From positions 1 to 9,076 of the forward strand of contig DAOWDI010000264.1 of NCBI GenBank assembly GCA_030639105.1: a DNA stretch of 9,076 nucleotides, in the 5' to 3' direction. The notes beneath the pieces are model-generated. The model saw only the letters and a program-made list of their open reading frames with translations. It was not told the DNA's origin and ran no database searches. Of the stretch, positions 1-5,569 are shown in pieces (positions within the stretch are counted from its first letter, which is position 1; every line of letters begins with the position of its first letter). Origin of the DNA: Gammaproteobacteria bacterium (GTDB lineage Bacteria > Pseudomonadota > Gammaproteobacteria > Ga0077536). A program made the position numbers and the translations under genes.

Positions 1-807
1 GACCGTTCCCTCATACGCTCGTTACTGGACCGCGGACTCGATATCTATCTTATCGACTGGGGTTATCCCGACGGCGCCGATCGGGCACTCACCCTCGAGG
101 ACTATATCTGCCGGTATATCGATGGCAGCGTCGATTTTATTCGCGAGGCAAGCGGCCAAGAGCGTGTCAATCTACTCGGGATCTGTCAGGGCGGGACCTT
201 CAGCGTCTGCTATAGCGCTTTGAACCCGGAGAAGGTCCGGAATTTGATCACCACCGTGACCCCGATCGATTTCCACACCCAAGACGATATGCTCAGTCAC
301 CTGTTTCGGCACGTCGATGTCGATCTCCTGGTAGATAGCAGCGGTAATATCCCCGGCGATTTGCTGAATATGATCTTCCTGTCGCTGAAGCCGTTCAGGC
401 TGGCGCAACAGAAATACGTGCAGATGCTGGATGGTCTCGATGACGAAGAGGCAACGAAGATGTTTCTGCGGATGGAGAAGTGGATTTTCGATAGTCCCGC
501 ACTCGCCGGCGAGGCCTTCCGGCAATTCCTCGGCGGCTTTTATCAGAACAACGATTTAGTCAAGGGAAATATCGCCATCGGCGGGCACAAAGTGGATTTG
601 AAGGCGCTTGAAATGCCTATTCTCAATATCTATGCGCGTGATGACCATCTCGTACCACCAGCCGCATCGCTTGCCTTGGGCGATTATGTGGGTAGCAAGG
701 ACTATAAGGTATTAGAGTTCCCGGGGGGACATATCGGGATTTATGTGAGTTCGCGTGCGCATGTTGTTTTACCAAAGGCAATTGGGGAATGGCTCGGGGA
801 GCGTTGA
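1..807 (+). CDS. phaC: Class III poly(3-hydroxyalkanoate) synthase subunit PhaC (5' end cut off)
   Basis: This is the catalytic subunit of PHA synthase, which polymerises (R)-3-hydroxyacyl-CoA (mainly 3-hydroxybutyryl-CoA) into polyester at the granule surface. The reading frame is open from base 1 and encodes 268 residues ending in TGA; any start codon inside it is internal. The alpha/beta-hydrolase nucleophile lies in the lipase-like box GICQGG, with the Cys as visible residue 62. The Asp is residue 215 (ARDDHLVPP) and the His is residue 244 (PGGHIGIYV). The Cys-to-Asp (153) and Cys-to-His (182) distances equal those I recall for Allochromatium vinosum PhaC (C149, D302, H331), so about 87 N-terminal residues are missing from a protein of about 355. 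This size and spacing point to the short class III enzyme, which needs a PhaE partner; none is visible, so phaE is probably further left. A small membrane-protein gene follows after 64 nt. Confidence 0.95.
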   Translation, partial: DRSLIRSLLDRGLDIYLIDWGYPDGADRALTLEDYICRYIDGSVDFIREASGQERVNLLGICQGGTFSVCYSALNPEKVRNLITTVTPIDFHTQDDMLSHLFRHVDVDLLVDSSGNIPGDLLNMIFLSLKPFRLAQQKYVQMLDGLDDEEATKMFLRMEKWIFDSPALAGEAFRQFLGGFYQNNDLVKGNIAIGGHKVDLKALEMPILNIYARDDHLVPPAASLALGDYVGSKDYKVLEFPGGHIGIYVSSRAHVVLPKAIGEWLGER

Positions 808-871
808 AATCGCCGGTGGCGGAGCGATAATAGATCTTTCTTGCCACGCCCCACAGCGGGAGGACTGAGGA

Positions 872-1108
872 TTGAATATTGGCCGCACGGGTCCGGCCGA
901 GCGGATAGTACGGCAGCTCGGTCAATTACGTTACAAGAATCTTTTTCTCATTGCCGCGGCGTTGTTGCTGGTCGACCTCGCGATCCCCGATATCATTCCT
1001 CTGCTCGATGAGATTCTACTCGGGATCCTGACATTGGTATTGTGGTCATGGCGAAGACCCAAGCGCGAGGTGCAAGCACTGACAAAGCAAAAGAGACCCC
1101 CTCATTAG
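872..1108 (+). CDS. Small two-helix membrane protein (DUF6116-like)
   Basis: This is a 78-residue protein of unknown function. It starts at TTG (872), chosen because a good Shine-Dalgarno (GGGAGGA, about 858-864) sits 7 nt upstream. Residues 1-21 are basic and polar. Residues 22-38 form a hydrophobic helix, followed by a conserved-looking IPDIIPLLDEILLG turn and a second hydrophobic stretch to about residue 58. A strongly basic tail (WRRPKREVQALTKQK) should stay in the cytoplasm. The pattern (L-[RF]-x-L-F-L-hydrophobic-DL-x-IPD-x-IP-x-x-DE-x-LLG) resembles small inner-membrane proteins that I recall as DUF6116 in Gammaproteobacteria; that name is from memory and was not searched. It lies 64 nt after phaC on the same strand, with no obvious terminator between, so it may be co-transcribed. 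Its stop codon lies inside the left arm of the hairpin that appears to terminate phaP from the other strand. Confidence 0.7.
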   Translation: MNIGRTGPAERIVRQLGQLRYKNLFLIAAALLLVDLAIPDIIPLLDEILLGILTLVLWSWRRPKREVQALTKQKRPPH

Positions 1109-1132
1109 CCTGAAGAACAGGCCAGTGAGGGG
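1098..1132 (-). terminator. Hairpin terminator after phaP, overlapping the end of the small membrane-protein gene
   Basis: Bases 1098-1112 pair with 1118-1132 around the 5-nt loop AAGAA. The stem is 15 bp with one A-C mismatch and one G-T pair, and it is GC-rich at both ends. Read on the minus strand, it lies 56 nt after the phaP stop and is followed by a T-rich run (GTCTCTTTTGCTTTG), as expected of an intrinsic terminator for phaP. Read on the plus strand, it is followed by a purine run without T's, so it probably blocks the phaC-side transcript less efficiently. Confidence 0.7.
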
Positions 1133-1188
1133 AGAGGGAGGTCGAAACAAGTGAGAACAAGCTCTGAGGGGATAGTGTTCCGCGCTGA

Positions 1189-1578
1189 TTAAGCCGCTTT
1201 TTTTGTTTGTGTCTTGGCCGTAGGGACGATCGACTGCGCCGTGTCGGTAACCGCTTGCAGACCGCCTTCGAACCACCCCTGGTAGTCGTCTTTCGATTTA
1301 ACCACGATCTCGGTGGCTGCTTTGATCGTCGTGATGACTTTACCGTTGTATTCGCTGGTCAGTTTTAGTTGCTCGCTCACTAGTTCTTGGGCACCCTTCG
1401 CCTCACCGACGAGTGATCCGAACTGACTACTCATTTCAAGCGCCGAGTTGAATAGGTCTATATTCTTCACCGCCAGTTGTTCGATAAGCTTTGTGTTGAT
1501 GGTTTCGAGTTCCTTCGCGGATTCCGCCGCTGCCTTGCTGAATATGCCGAACTGTCCAAAGTAATTGTTTTCCATCAT
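1189..1578 (-). CDS. phaP: Phasin, PHA granule-associated protein
   Basis: This is a small amphipathic protein that coats PHA granules and controls their size and number. The product is 129 residues (128 if the second of two adjacent ATGs is used). It begins M-MENNYFGQFG and continues as an almost uninterrupted helical, Ala/Glu/Lys-rich sequence, with typical phasin features such as a central NIDLFNSALEMSSQF stretch and the tail TAKTQTKKAA. The frame could be opened further upstream (TTG at 1644), but that start lies in the operator palindrome and near the predicted transcription start. The tandem ATG at 1578/1575, preceded by GGGA, is therefore preferred. The gene is monocistronic: it has its own strong promoter with a PhaR-type operator and a terminator hairpin at 1098-1132, and it converges on the phaC unit. 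In the A. vinosum cluster as I recall it, phaP lies near phaA and phaC; here pckG separates it from phaR-phaA. Confidence 0.9.
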   Translation of the reverse strand: MMENNYFGQFGIFSKAAAESAKELETINTKLIEQLAVKNIDLFNSALEMSSQFGSLVGEAKGAQELVSEQLKLTSEYNGKVITTIKAATEIVVKSKDDYQGWFEGGLQAVTDTAQSIVPTAKTQTKKAA

Positions 1579-1609
1579 CTTTTTCCCATATAGGTCATGT
1601 GTGTAAATG

Positions 1610-1647
1610 ATATTGTGCACTGCAATATTTATTGCAGTGCACAATAT
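1610..1647. promoter_or_regulatory. Perfect 18-bp inverted repeat, predicted PhaR operator of phaP
   Basis: The left arm ATATTGTGCACTGCAATA (1610-1627) and its exact reverse complement (1630-1647) are separated by two T's. Each arm contains the 9-bp near-palindrome TGCACTGCA or TGCAGTGCA, centred at 1620 and 1637 (17 bp apart). The right arm covers the predicted phaP -10 box and start site, which is a repressor position. PhaR proteins of other proteobacteria are known to bind GC-flanked TGC...GCA motifs upstream of phaP; assigning this site to the PhaR encoded at 3742-4233 is an inference, supported by the same core in front of phaA. Confidence 0.75.
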
Positions 1648-1669
1648 CCATAAAAGATCCCCATGTCAA
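1641..1669 (-). promoter_or_regulatory. Sigma70 promoter of phaP
   Basis: On the minus strand, a consensus -35 box TTGACA (1669-1664) is followed by a 17-bp spacer and the -10 box TATTGT (1646-1641, 4 of 6 consensus bases). Transcription should begin near 1634, inside the inverted repeat, giving a leader of about 55 nt before the phaP ATG. Upstream, A5 and T7 tracts at 1684-1688 and 1694-1700 lie one helical turn apart at roughly -50 to -66, a possible UP-element or bent region. This fits a very strong promoter held down by a repressor. Confidence 0.75.
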
Positions 1670-1893
1670 GGCATGATCCGCGCAAAAATGAGCTTTTTTT
1701 ACCTGCCAGCTTCGGACCTGTGATGGTGCCTTGGAGCCGGTGGGAGGACAGAAAGCTGGATGGCCCACTTCAAATTTGCAACAGGGTTCGTTAACATTGC
1801 CGCTCCACCACGTGCCGCGATAGCGGCGCTTCCCAGTAATATAGATGTCGCAATGGACCTCTCGTTTTGTCCATTATGAGGAGACAATTTCTA
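1670..1893. other. Divergent phaP/pckG intergenic region, pckG side
   Basis: This is the non-coding stretch upstream of pckG. There is no good -35/-10 pair reading toward pckG. The best -10-like elements are TAATAT (1837-1842) and the overlapping TATAGA (1840-1845), both without a recognisable -35. A 7-bp dyad, GTGCCGC-GATA-GCGGCGC (1812-1829), sits just where a -35 would be and could bind a regulator. A longer-range inverted repeat CCAGCTT/AAGCTGG (1706-1712 and 1753-1759) is also present but weak. No small gene with a convincing ribosome binding site was seen. Confidence 0.4.
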
Positions 1894-3657
1894 ATGACGA
1901 AAAATCCCGAATTGGCAGCGTGGGTAGATGCGGTCGCATCGTTAACGAAACCGGATAATATTCATTGGGTTGATGGTTCTGAGACCGAGTATGGCGACCT
2001 AATTAAAGGCATGTTGGCCGATGGGACGTTGGAGAAATTGAATGAGGAGACCTATCCGAATTGTTTTCTGCATCGCTCTGATCCGAATGACGTCGCCAGA
2101 GTCGAACACTTGACCTTTGTGTGTACCACTGATAGCGAAGACGCGGGCCCGAACAACAATTGGATGGACCCTGCCGAGGCACACACCAAGGTTGACGAAC
2201 TATTCAAGGGTTGCATGCGGGGCCGGACGATGTATGTCATCCCCTACCTGATGGGCCCCTACGGATCGCCGTTTTCGCGCGCGGGGGTCGAGATCACCGA
2301 CAGCGCTTATGTCGTGGTAAATATGCGGATCATGGCCCGTATTGGACGACGCGCGCTCGATCATATCGAGGGCGGGAACTCATTCGTTCGCGGCCTCCAC
2401 TCGGTCGGTGAGCTCGATCCCGAAAAGCGCTTCGTTATGCATTTCCCAGAAGAACTGATGATCAAGAGCATTGGCTCGGGCTACGGCGGTAATGCACTTT
2501 TGGGTAAGAAGTGTCATGCGCTTCGGATCGCTAGTTGGCAGGCACGCACCGAAGGCTGGTTGGCCGAACATATGCTGATACTCGGTATCGAGGATCCCAC
2601 CGGCAATAAGACCTACGTCGCCGCGGCGTTCCCGTCGGCATGTGGTAAAACCAACTTGGCGATGCTCGTGGCCCCGCCCGCGCTAGATGGGTGGAAGGTG
2701 TGGACGATAGGAGATGACATCGCCTGGTTGCATTTGGGTGAGGATGGGCGGCTTTGGGCAATCAACCCCGAGGCGGGGTTTTTCGGTGTTGCACCCGGTA
2801 CCAGCTTGAGCACAAATGCGAATTGCATGCATACGCTCGGGCGAAATGCGATCTATACGAATGTCGCGATGACGTCGGATAAAGAACCGTGGTGGGAGGG
2901 GATCGATGGCCCAAAACCGAGCGAGTTGATCGATTGGCAGGGCCGTCCGCACGATGTGGAAAAAGGCCCCGCTGCCCATCCGAATTCGCGCTTCACGGTC
3001 GCCGCATCGCAATGCCCTAGTTACTCGGACCAGGCAAATGTACCGCAGGGTGTGCCCATATCGGCCTTAATTTTTGGTGGACGCCGCTCCGCGGTGGCGC
3101 CGTTGGTGTTCGAGGCCCTCGATTGGGAACATGGGGTTTTTACGGCTGCCGCGGTCGCCTCGGAGACGACCGCCGCCGCGACTGGGAAAGTGGGGCAGGT
3201 CCGGCGCGACCCAATGGCGATGAAACCTTTTTGCGGTTACAACTTTGCGGATTATTGGGCACATTGGCTGAGCTTCAAGGAGCGCTCTGAGAAGCTGCCG
3301 AAGATATTTAATGTGAACTGGTTTCGTAAGGATGCAAATGGAAGCTTCATGTGGCCCGGTTTCGGTGACAACCTGCGCGTTTTGCAATGGATTGTTGAAC
3401 GTTGTCAGGGTAAGGCCGACGCAATTAAGTCCCCGATTGGACTGCTGCCGGATGGTAAGGACATAGACTTGAACGGCCTCGATCTCGAGCCTGAGACCAT
3501 CGACGCACTACTGGCGATTGATCCAGAGATCTGGCATACGGAGGTCGAAGATATCGATGAGTATCTCAGTAGTTTTGGAGACCGGCTCCCGGGTGCCATA
3601 CGTGCCCAGATCGATCGTATCAAACGCGAGATCTCCGAGTCTCAACACGCGGCCTGA
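1894..3657 (+). CDS. pckG: Phosphoenolpyruvate carboxykinase (GTP)
   Basis: This enzyme converts oxaloacetate + GTP to PEP + CO2 + GDP, the entry step to gluconeogenesis from TCA intermediates; it can also run in reverse. The product is 587 residues, normal for the GTP-dependent family and unlike the shorter ATP-dependent type. Start ATG 1894 is chosen because GAGGAG (1878-1883) lies 10 nt upstream; the in-frame TTG 1867 and ATG 1876 precede or overlap that site. Visible motifs are the PYGSPFSR substrate-binding region (122-129), the P-loop with the reactive Cys FPSACGKTN (246-254, Cys250), the metal-binding GDDIAW (273-278), and FGGRRS (394-399) followed by the ETTAAATGK stretch and PFCGYNF of the guanine and substrate pocket. 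It lies between phaP (divergent) and phaR (convergent), and is not in an operon with either. No clear promoter of its own is visible. Confidence 0.97.
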   Translation: MTKNPELAAWVDAVASLTKPDNIHWVDGSETEYGDLIKGMLADGTLEKLNEETYPNCFLHRSDPNDVARVEHLTFVCTTDSEDAGPNNNWMDPAEAHTKVDELFKGCMRGRTMYVIPYLMGPYGSPFSRAGVEITDSAYVVVNMRIMARIGRRALDHIEGGNSFVRGLHSVGELDPEKRFVMHFPEELMIKSIGSGYGGNALLGKKCHALRIASWQARTEGWLAEHMLILGIEDPTGNKTYVAAAFPSACGKTNLAMLVAPPALDGWKVWTIGDDIAWLHLGEDGRLWAINPEAGFFGVAPGTSLSTNANCMHTLGRNAIYTNVAMTSDKEPWWEGIDGPKPSELIDWQGRPHDVEKGPAAHPNSRFTVAASQCPSYSDQANVPQGVPISALIFGGRRSAVAPLVFEALDWEHGVFTAAAVASETTAAATGKVGQVRRDPMAMKPFCGYNFADYWAHWLSFKERSEKLPKIFNVNWFRKDANGSFMWPGFGDNLRVLQWIVERCQGKADAIKSPIGLLPDGKDIDLNGLDLEPETIDALLAIDPEIWHTEVEDIDEYLSSFGDRLPGAIRAQIDRIKREISESQHAA

Positions 3658-3668
3658 ACGGAAGAAAG

Positions 3669-3727
3669 GTCCCCGTCCGCCGTGATAAGCGGCTCGTTCA
3701 TCTGGTGAAGTGAACTCGGGCGGGGAC
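3669..3727 (-). terminator. Hairpin between convergent pckG and phaR
   Basis: GTCCCCGTCCG (3669-3679) pairs with CGGGCGGGGAC (3717-3727), an 11-bp stem with one T-G pair. The enclosed 37 nt can form smaller hairpins, such as GTTCA/TGAAC (3696-3700 with 3711-3715). On the minus strand it begins 14 nt after the phaR stop and is followed by CTTTCTTCC, a weak T-rich tail, so it most likely ends the phaA-phaR transcript. In the pckG direction no T run follows, although the structure may still slow polymerase. The long loop makes it weaker evidence than the phaP terminator. Confidence 0.55.
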
Positions 3728-3741
3728 AGCGCCGCGTGAAG

Positions 3742-4233
3742 CTATTCGTCTTTATCCTTCTTGCTTTCGCCGGTACCCATCCCCGCCGCATTGAAGAAGC
3801 TCTCCTGCATCTGCTGCCACAGATCCATATTTTCTTGTGCAACTTCCGTTAAGGTTGCCGACATGGGGTTGCTCTTCATGGCTCCACTGATATGTTCTTG
3901 GAAGCGCTGCTGCTGCTGCTGGAATAGATTAAGGCTGTTGCGGAGAAATTCGCCCGCCGGGCTCTGGAGCGAATTTCCGTAGAAGCCAATGAGCTGTTCC
4001 AGTACGTCGGTGCTGAACATCGGCTCCCCACTTTCCTCCTGCTCGATAATGATCTGCAGAAGGATACTGCGGGTGATATCTTCGTCGGATTTCTTATCGA
4101 TGACGCAGAACGCTACCCCGTTGAGAACTAGCTCACGGATGTCACTCAAGGTGACATATTTGCTCTCGGCTGTGTCATAGAGCCGTCGGTTCGGGTACTT
4201 CTTAATGATGCGTTTGTCGGCTGAGTCGTTCAT
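3742..4233 (-). CDS. phaR: PHA synthesis transcriptional repressor PhaR
   Basis: PhaR binds both nascent PHA granules and DNA. When polymer is absent it represses phasin (and often its own) genes; binding to the granule relieves this. The product is 163 residues starting at ATG 4233, chosen because GGGGAGAG lies just upstream; the open frame extends further (to 4320) into phaA but lacks family similarity there. Residues 7-21 are the signature KRIIKKYPNRRLYDT of the PHB accumulation regulator N-terminal domain. The accumulation-regulatory region follows from about residue 60 (ITRSILLQIIIEQEESGEPMFSTDVLEQLIGFYG). A glutamine run FQQQQQRFQEH, written with five CAG codons (3907-3921), comes next, then an acidic and lysine-rich tail ending KKDKDE. 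It is the second gene after phaA, 41 nt downstream of the phaA stop, so it should share the phaA promoter. The Cupriavidus homologue is, from memory, about 20 residues longer. Confidence 0.93.
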   Translation of the reverse strand: MNDSADKRIIKKYPNRRLYDTAESKYVTLSDIRELVLNGVAFCVIDKKSDEDITRSILLQIIIEQEESGEPMFSTDVLEQLIGFYGNSLQSPAGEFLRNSLNLFQQQQQRFQEHISGAMKSNPMSATLTEVAQENMDLWQQMQESFFNAAGMGTGESKKDKDE

Positions 4234-4274
4234 TTTACTCTCCCCGGGCGGGGGTGTTGCCGCCTGTCTGTAGA

Positions 4275-5453
4275 CTATCGCTCCACCGCCAGGGCGACAC
4301 CCTGACCGCCACCAATGCACAATGTCGCGAGGCCTTTGTGGGCGTTGCGGCGGGTTAATTCGTGCAGCAAGCTTACTAGGATCCGGGTTCCCGATGCACC
4401 GATCGGATGCCCCAGCGCTATCGCGCCCCCGTTCACGTTTACCTTAGTGAGATCCCAACCAAGGTCGCGATTGACCGAGATTGCCTGTGCGGCGAATGCT
4501 TCGTTGGCTTCGATGAGATCCAGATCCGCCGGCTGCCACCCCGCTTTGTGCAGACATTTACGGGTCGCTGGAATCGGCCCCGTACCCATGATCGCGGGAT
4601 CGACGCCGGCGCTGGCGTAGGACTTAATCGTTACAATCGGTTCGAGACCAAGTTCTACGGCTTTGGTTGCACTCATAACGACAACTGCCGCGGCGCCGTC
4701 ATTGATCCCGGATGCGTTGCCGGCGGTCACGCTACCATCGGCCTTGAATGCCGCGCGGAGTTTCCCGAGACTGGCTGCCGTAACGCCGGCGCGGGGAAAT
4801 TCATCGCGCTCGAAGCGCACCGGGTCGCCTTTGCGCTGTGGGATCTCGATGGGTACGATTTCCGCCGCAAAGCGTTCCTCGCCGAGTGCGGCTTGTGCCT
4901 TTTGCTGGGTGGCCGCGGCAAACTCGTCCTGATCTTCCCTACTGATATCATACTTCTCAGCGATGTTCTCAGCGGTGATGCCCATATGGTACTCGTTGAA
5001 CGCGTCGCTCAAGCCATCGATAACCATTGAATCGATGAGCTTCCAATCGCCCATCTTCGTTCCAATACGCGATTTCGGCAATAGGTGAGGGGCCGCGCTC
5101 ATGTTTTCCTGACCGCCGGCTATGATGATATCCGCATCGCCGCACCGGATCGCCTGAGCCGCAAGGTGTACAGCCTTGAGTCCGCTGCCGCAAACTTTAT
5201 TTATCGTCATAGCCGGTACTGAATGCGGCAGGCCGGCTTCGATGGCCGCCTGTCGCGCCGGATTCTGACCGCTGCCGGCACTCAGTACCTGGCCCAGGAT
5301 AACTTCGTCAACCAATTGCGGATCGAGTCCTGTGCGGTCCATTAACGCCCTGATGACGTTGGCACCCAGCTTGTGCGCGGGGATAGTGCTGAGCGATCCG
5401 CCGAAGGATCCCACAGCTGTTCTCAGCGCCGCAACGATGACTGTGTCTTGCAT
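4275..5453 (-). CDS. phaA: Acetyl-CoA acetyltransferase (beta-ketothiolase)
   Basis: This enzyme condenses two acetyl-CoA to acetoacetyl-CoA, the first committed step of PHB synthesis. The product is 392 residues, the size of the biosynthetic thiolases such as that of Zoogloea ramigera. Catalytic residues are all present: acyl-accepting Cys88 in [12 protein letters not shown], His349 in GHPIGASG and Cys379 in CIGGGQG. The NEAFAAQ motif is also visible. ATG 5453 is preceded by a GGGG-rich ribosome binding site. It is the first gene of a phaA-phaR pair. A candidate promoter with a PhaR-type site lies 51-80 nt upstream, in the 116-nt gap after lpd. No phaB follows, unlike the common phaA-phaB order, so the reductase must be encoded elsewhere. 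A degradative acetyl-CoA acetyltransferase (AtoB-like) role cannot be excluded from sequence alone, but the phaR linkage favours PHB synthesis. Confidence 0.93.
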   Translation of the reverse strand: MQDTVIVAALRTAVGSFGGSLSTIPAHKLGANVIRALMDRTGLDPQLVDEVILGQVLSAGSGQNPARQAAIEAGLPHSVPAMTINKVCGSGLKAVHLAAQAIRCGDADIIIAGGQENMSAAPHLLPKSRIGTKMGDWKLIDSMVIDGLSDAFNEYHMGITAENIAEKYDISREDQDEFAAATQQKAQAALGEERFAAEIVPIEIPQRKGDPVRFERDEFPRAGVTAASLGKLRAAFKADGSVTAGNASGINDGAAAVVVMSATKAVELGLEPIVTIKSYASAGVDPAIMGTGPIPATRKCLHKAGWQPADLDLIEANEAFAAQAISVNRDLGWDLTKVNVNGGAIALGHPIGASGTRILVSLLHELTRRNAHKGLATLCIGGGQGVALAVER

Positions 5454-5504
5454 GATTCCCCCCTTGCGGGCTTCGCGACACGTAGGTATCGAACCGATCT
5501 TTGT

Positions 5505-5533
5505 ACTCTACGCTGCACTGCACAATGTTACAA
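5505..5533 (-). promoter_or_regulatory. Candidate sigma70 promoter of phaA-phaR
   Basis: On the minus strand, TTGTAA (5533-5528, 4 of 6 of the -35 consensus) is followed by a 17-bp spacer and TAGAGT (5510-5505, 4 of 6 of the -10 consensus). The start site would be near 5498, leaving a leader of about 45 nt. It would allow phaA-phaR to be controlled separately from the upstream sucA-sucB-lpd genes, although no convincing terminator separates lpd from it. Both boxes are only moderate matches. Confidence 0.5.
5514..5526. promoter_or_regulatory. Predicted PhaR-binding site in the phaA promoter
   Basis: TGCACTGCACAAT contains the same 9-bp core as both arms of the phaP operator, plus the same CACAAT flank (phaP right arm: TGCAGTGCACAAT). 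It fills most of the 17-bp spacer between the candidate -35 and -10 boxes of phaA, a classic position for repression. Unlike the phaP site it is a single copy rather than a dyad of two cores, so weaker binding is expected. PhaR control of its own operon is an inference. Confidence 0.6.
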
Positions 5534-5569
5534 GCGGGACCGGTCATCACTCACGGCGCCGCATACTCT

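Noticed and set aside
220..807. PhaC starting at TTG 220
   Set aside because: The frame is open from base 1 and the nucleophile box (GICQGG, around 178-195) lies upstream of 220, so this would be an internal start that removes the active site.
1579..1644. Extended phaP N-terminus from TTG 1644
   Set aside because: It would place the start codon in the operator and ahead of the predicted transcription start; the tandem ATG at 1578/1575 begins phasin-like sequence.
4234..4320. Extended PhaR N-terminus overlapping phaA
   Set aside because: The extra 29 residues have no family similarity, and ATG 4233 has a good GGGGAGAG site and begins right before the conserved KRIIKKYPNRRLYDT.
4407..5030. 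207-codon open frame on the plus strand opposite phaA
   Set aside because: It is antisense to a well-conserved thiolase and its composition is that of a reverse-frame shadow; no family is recognisable.
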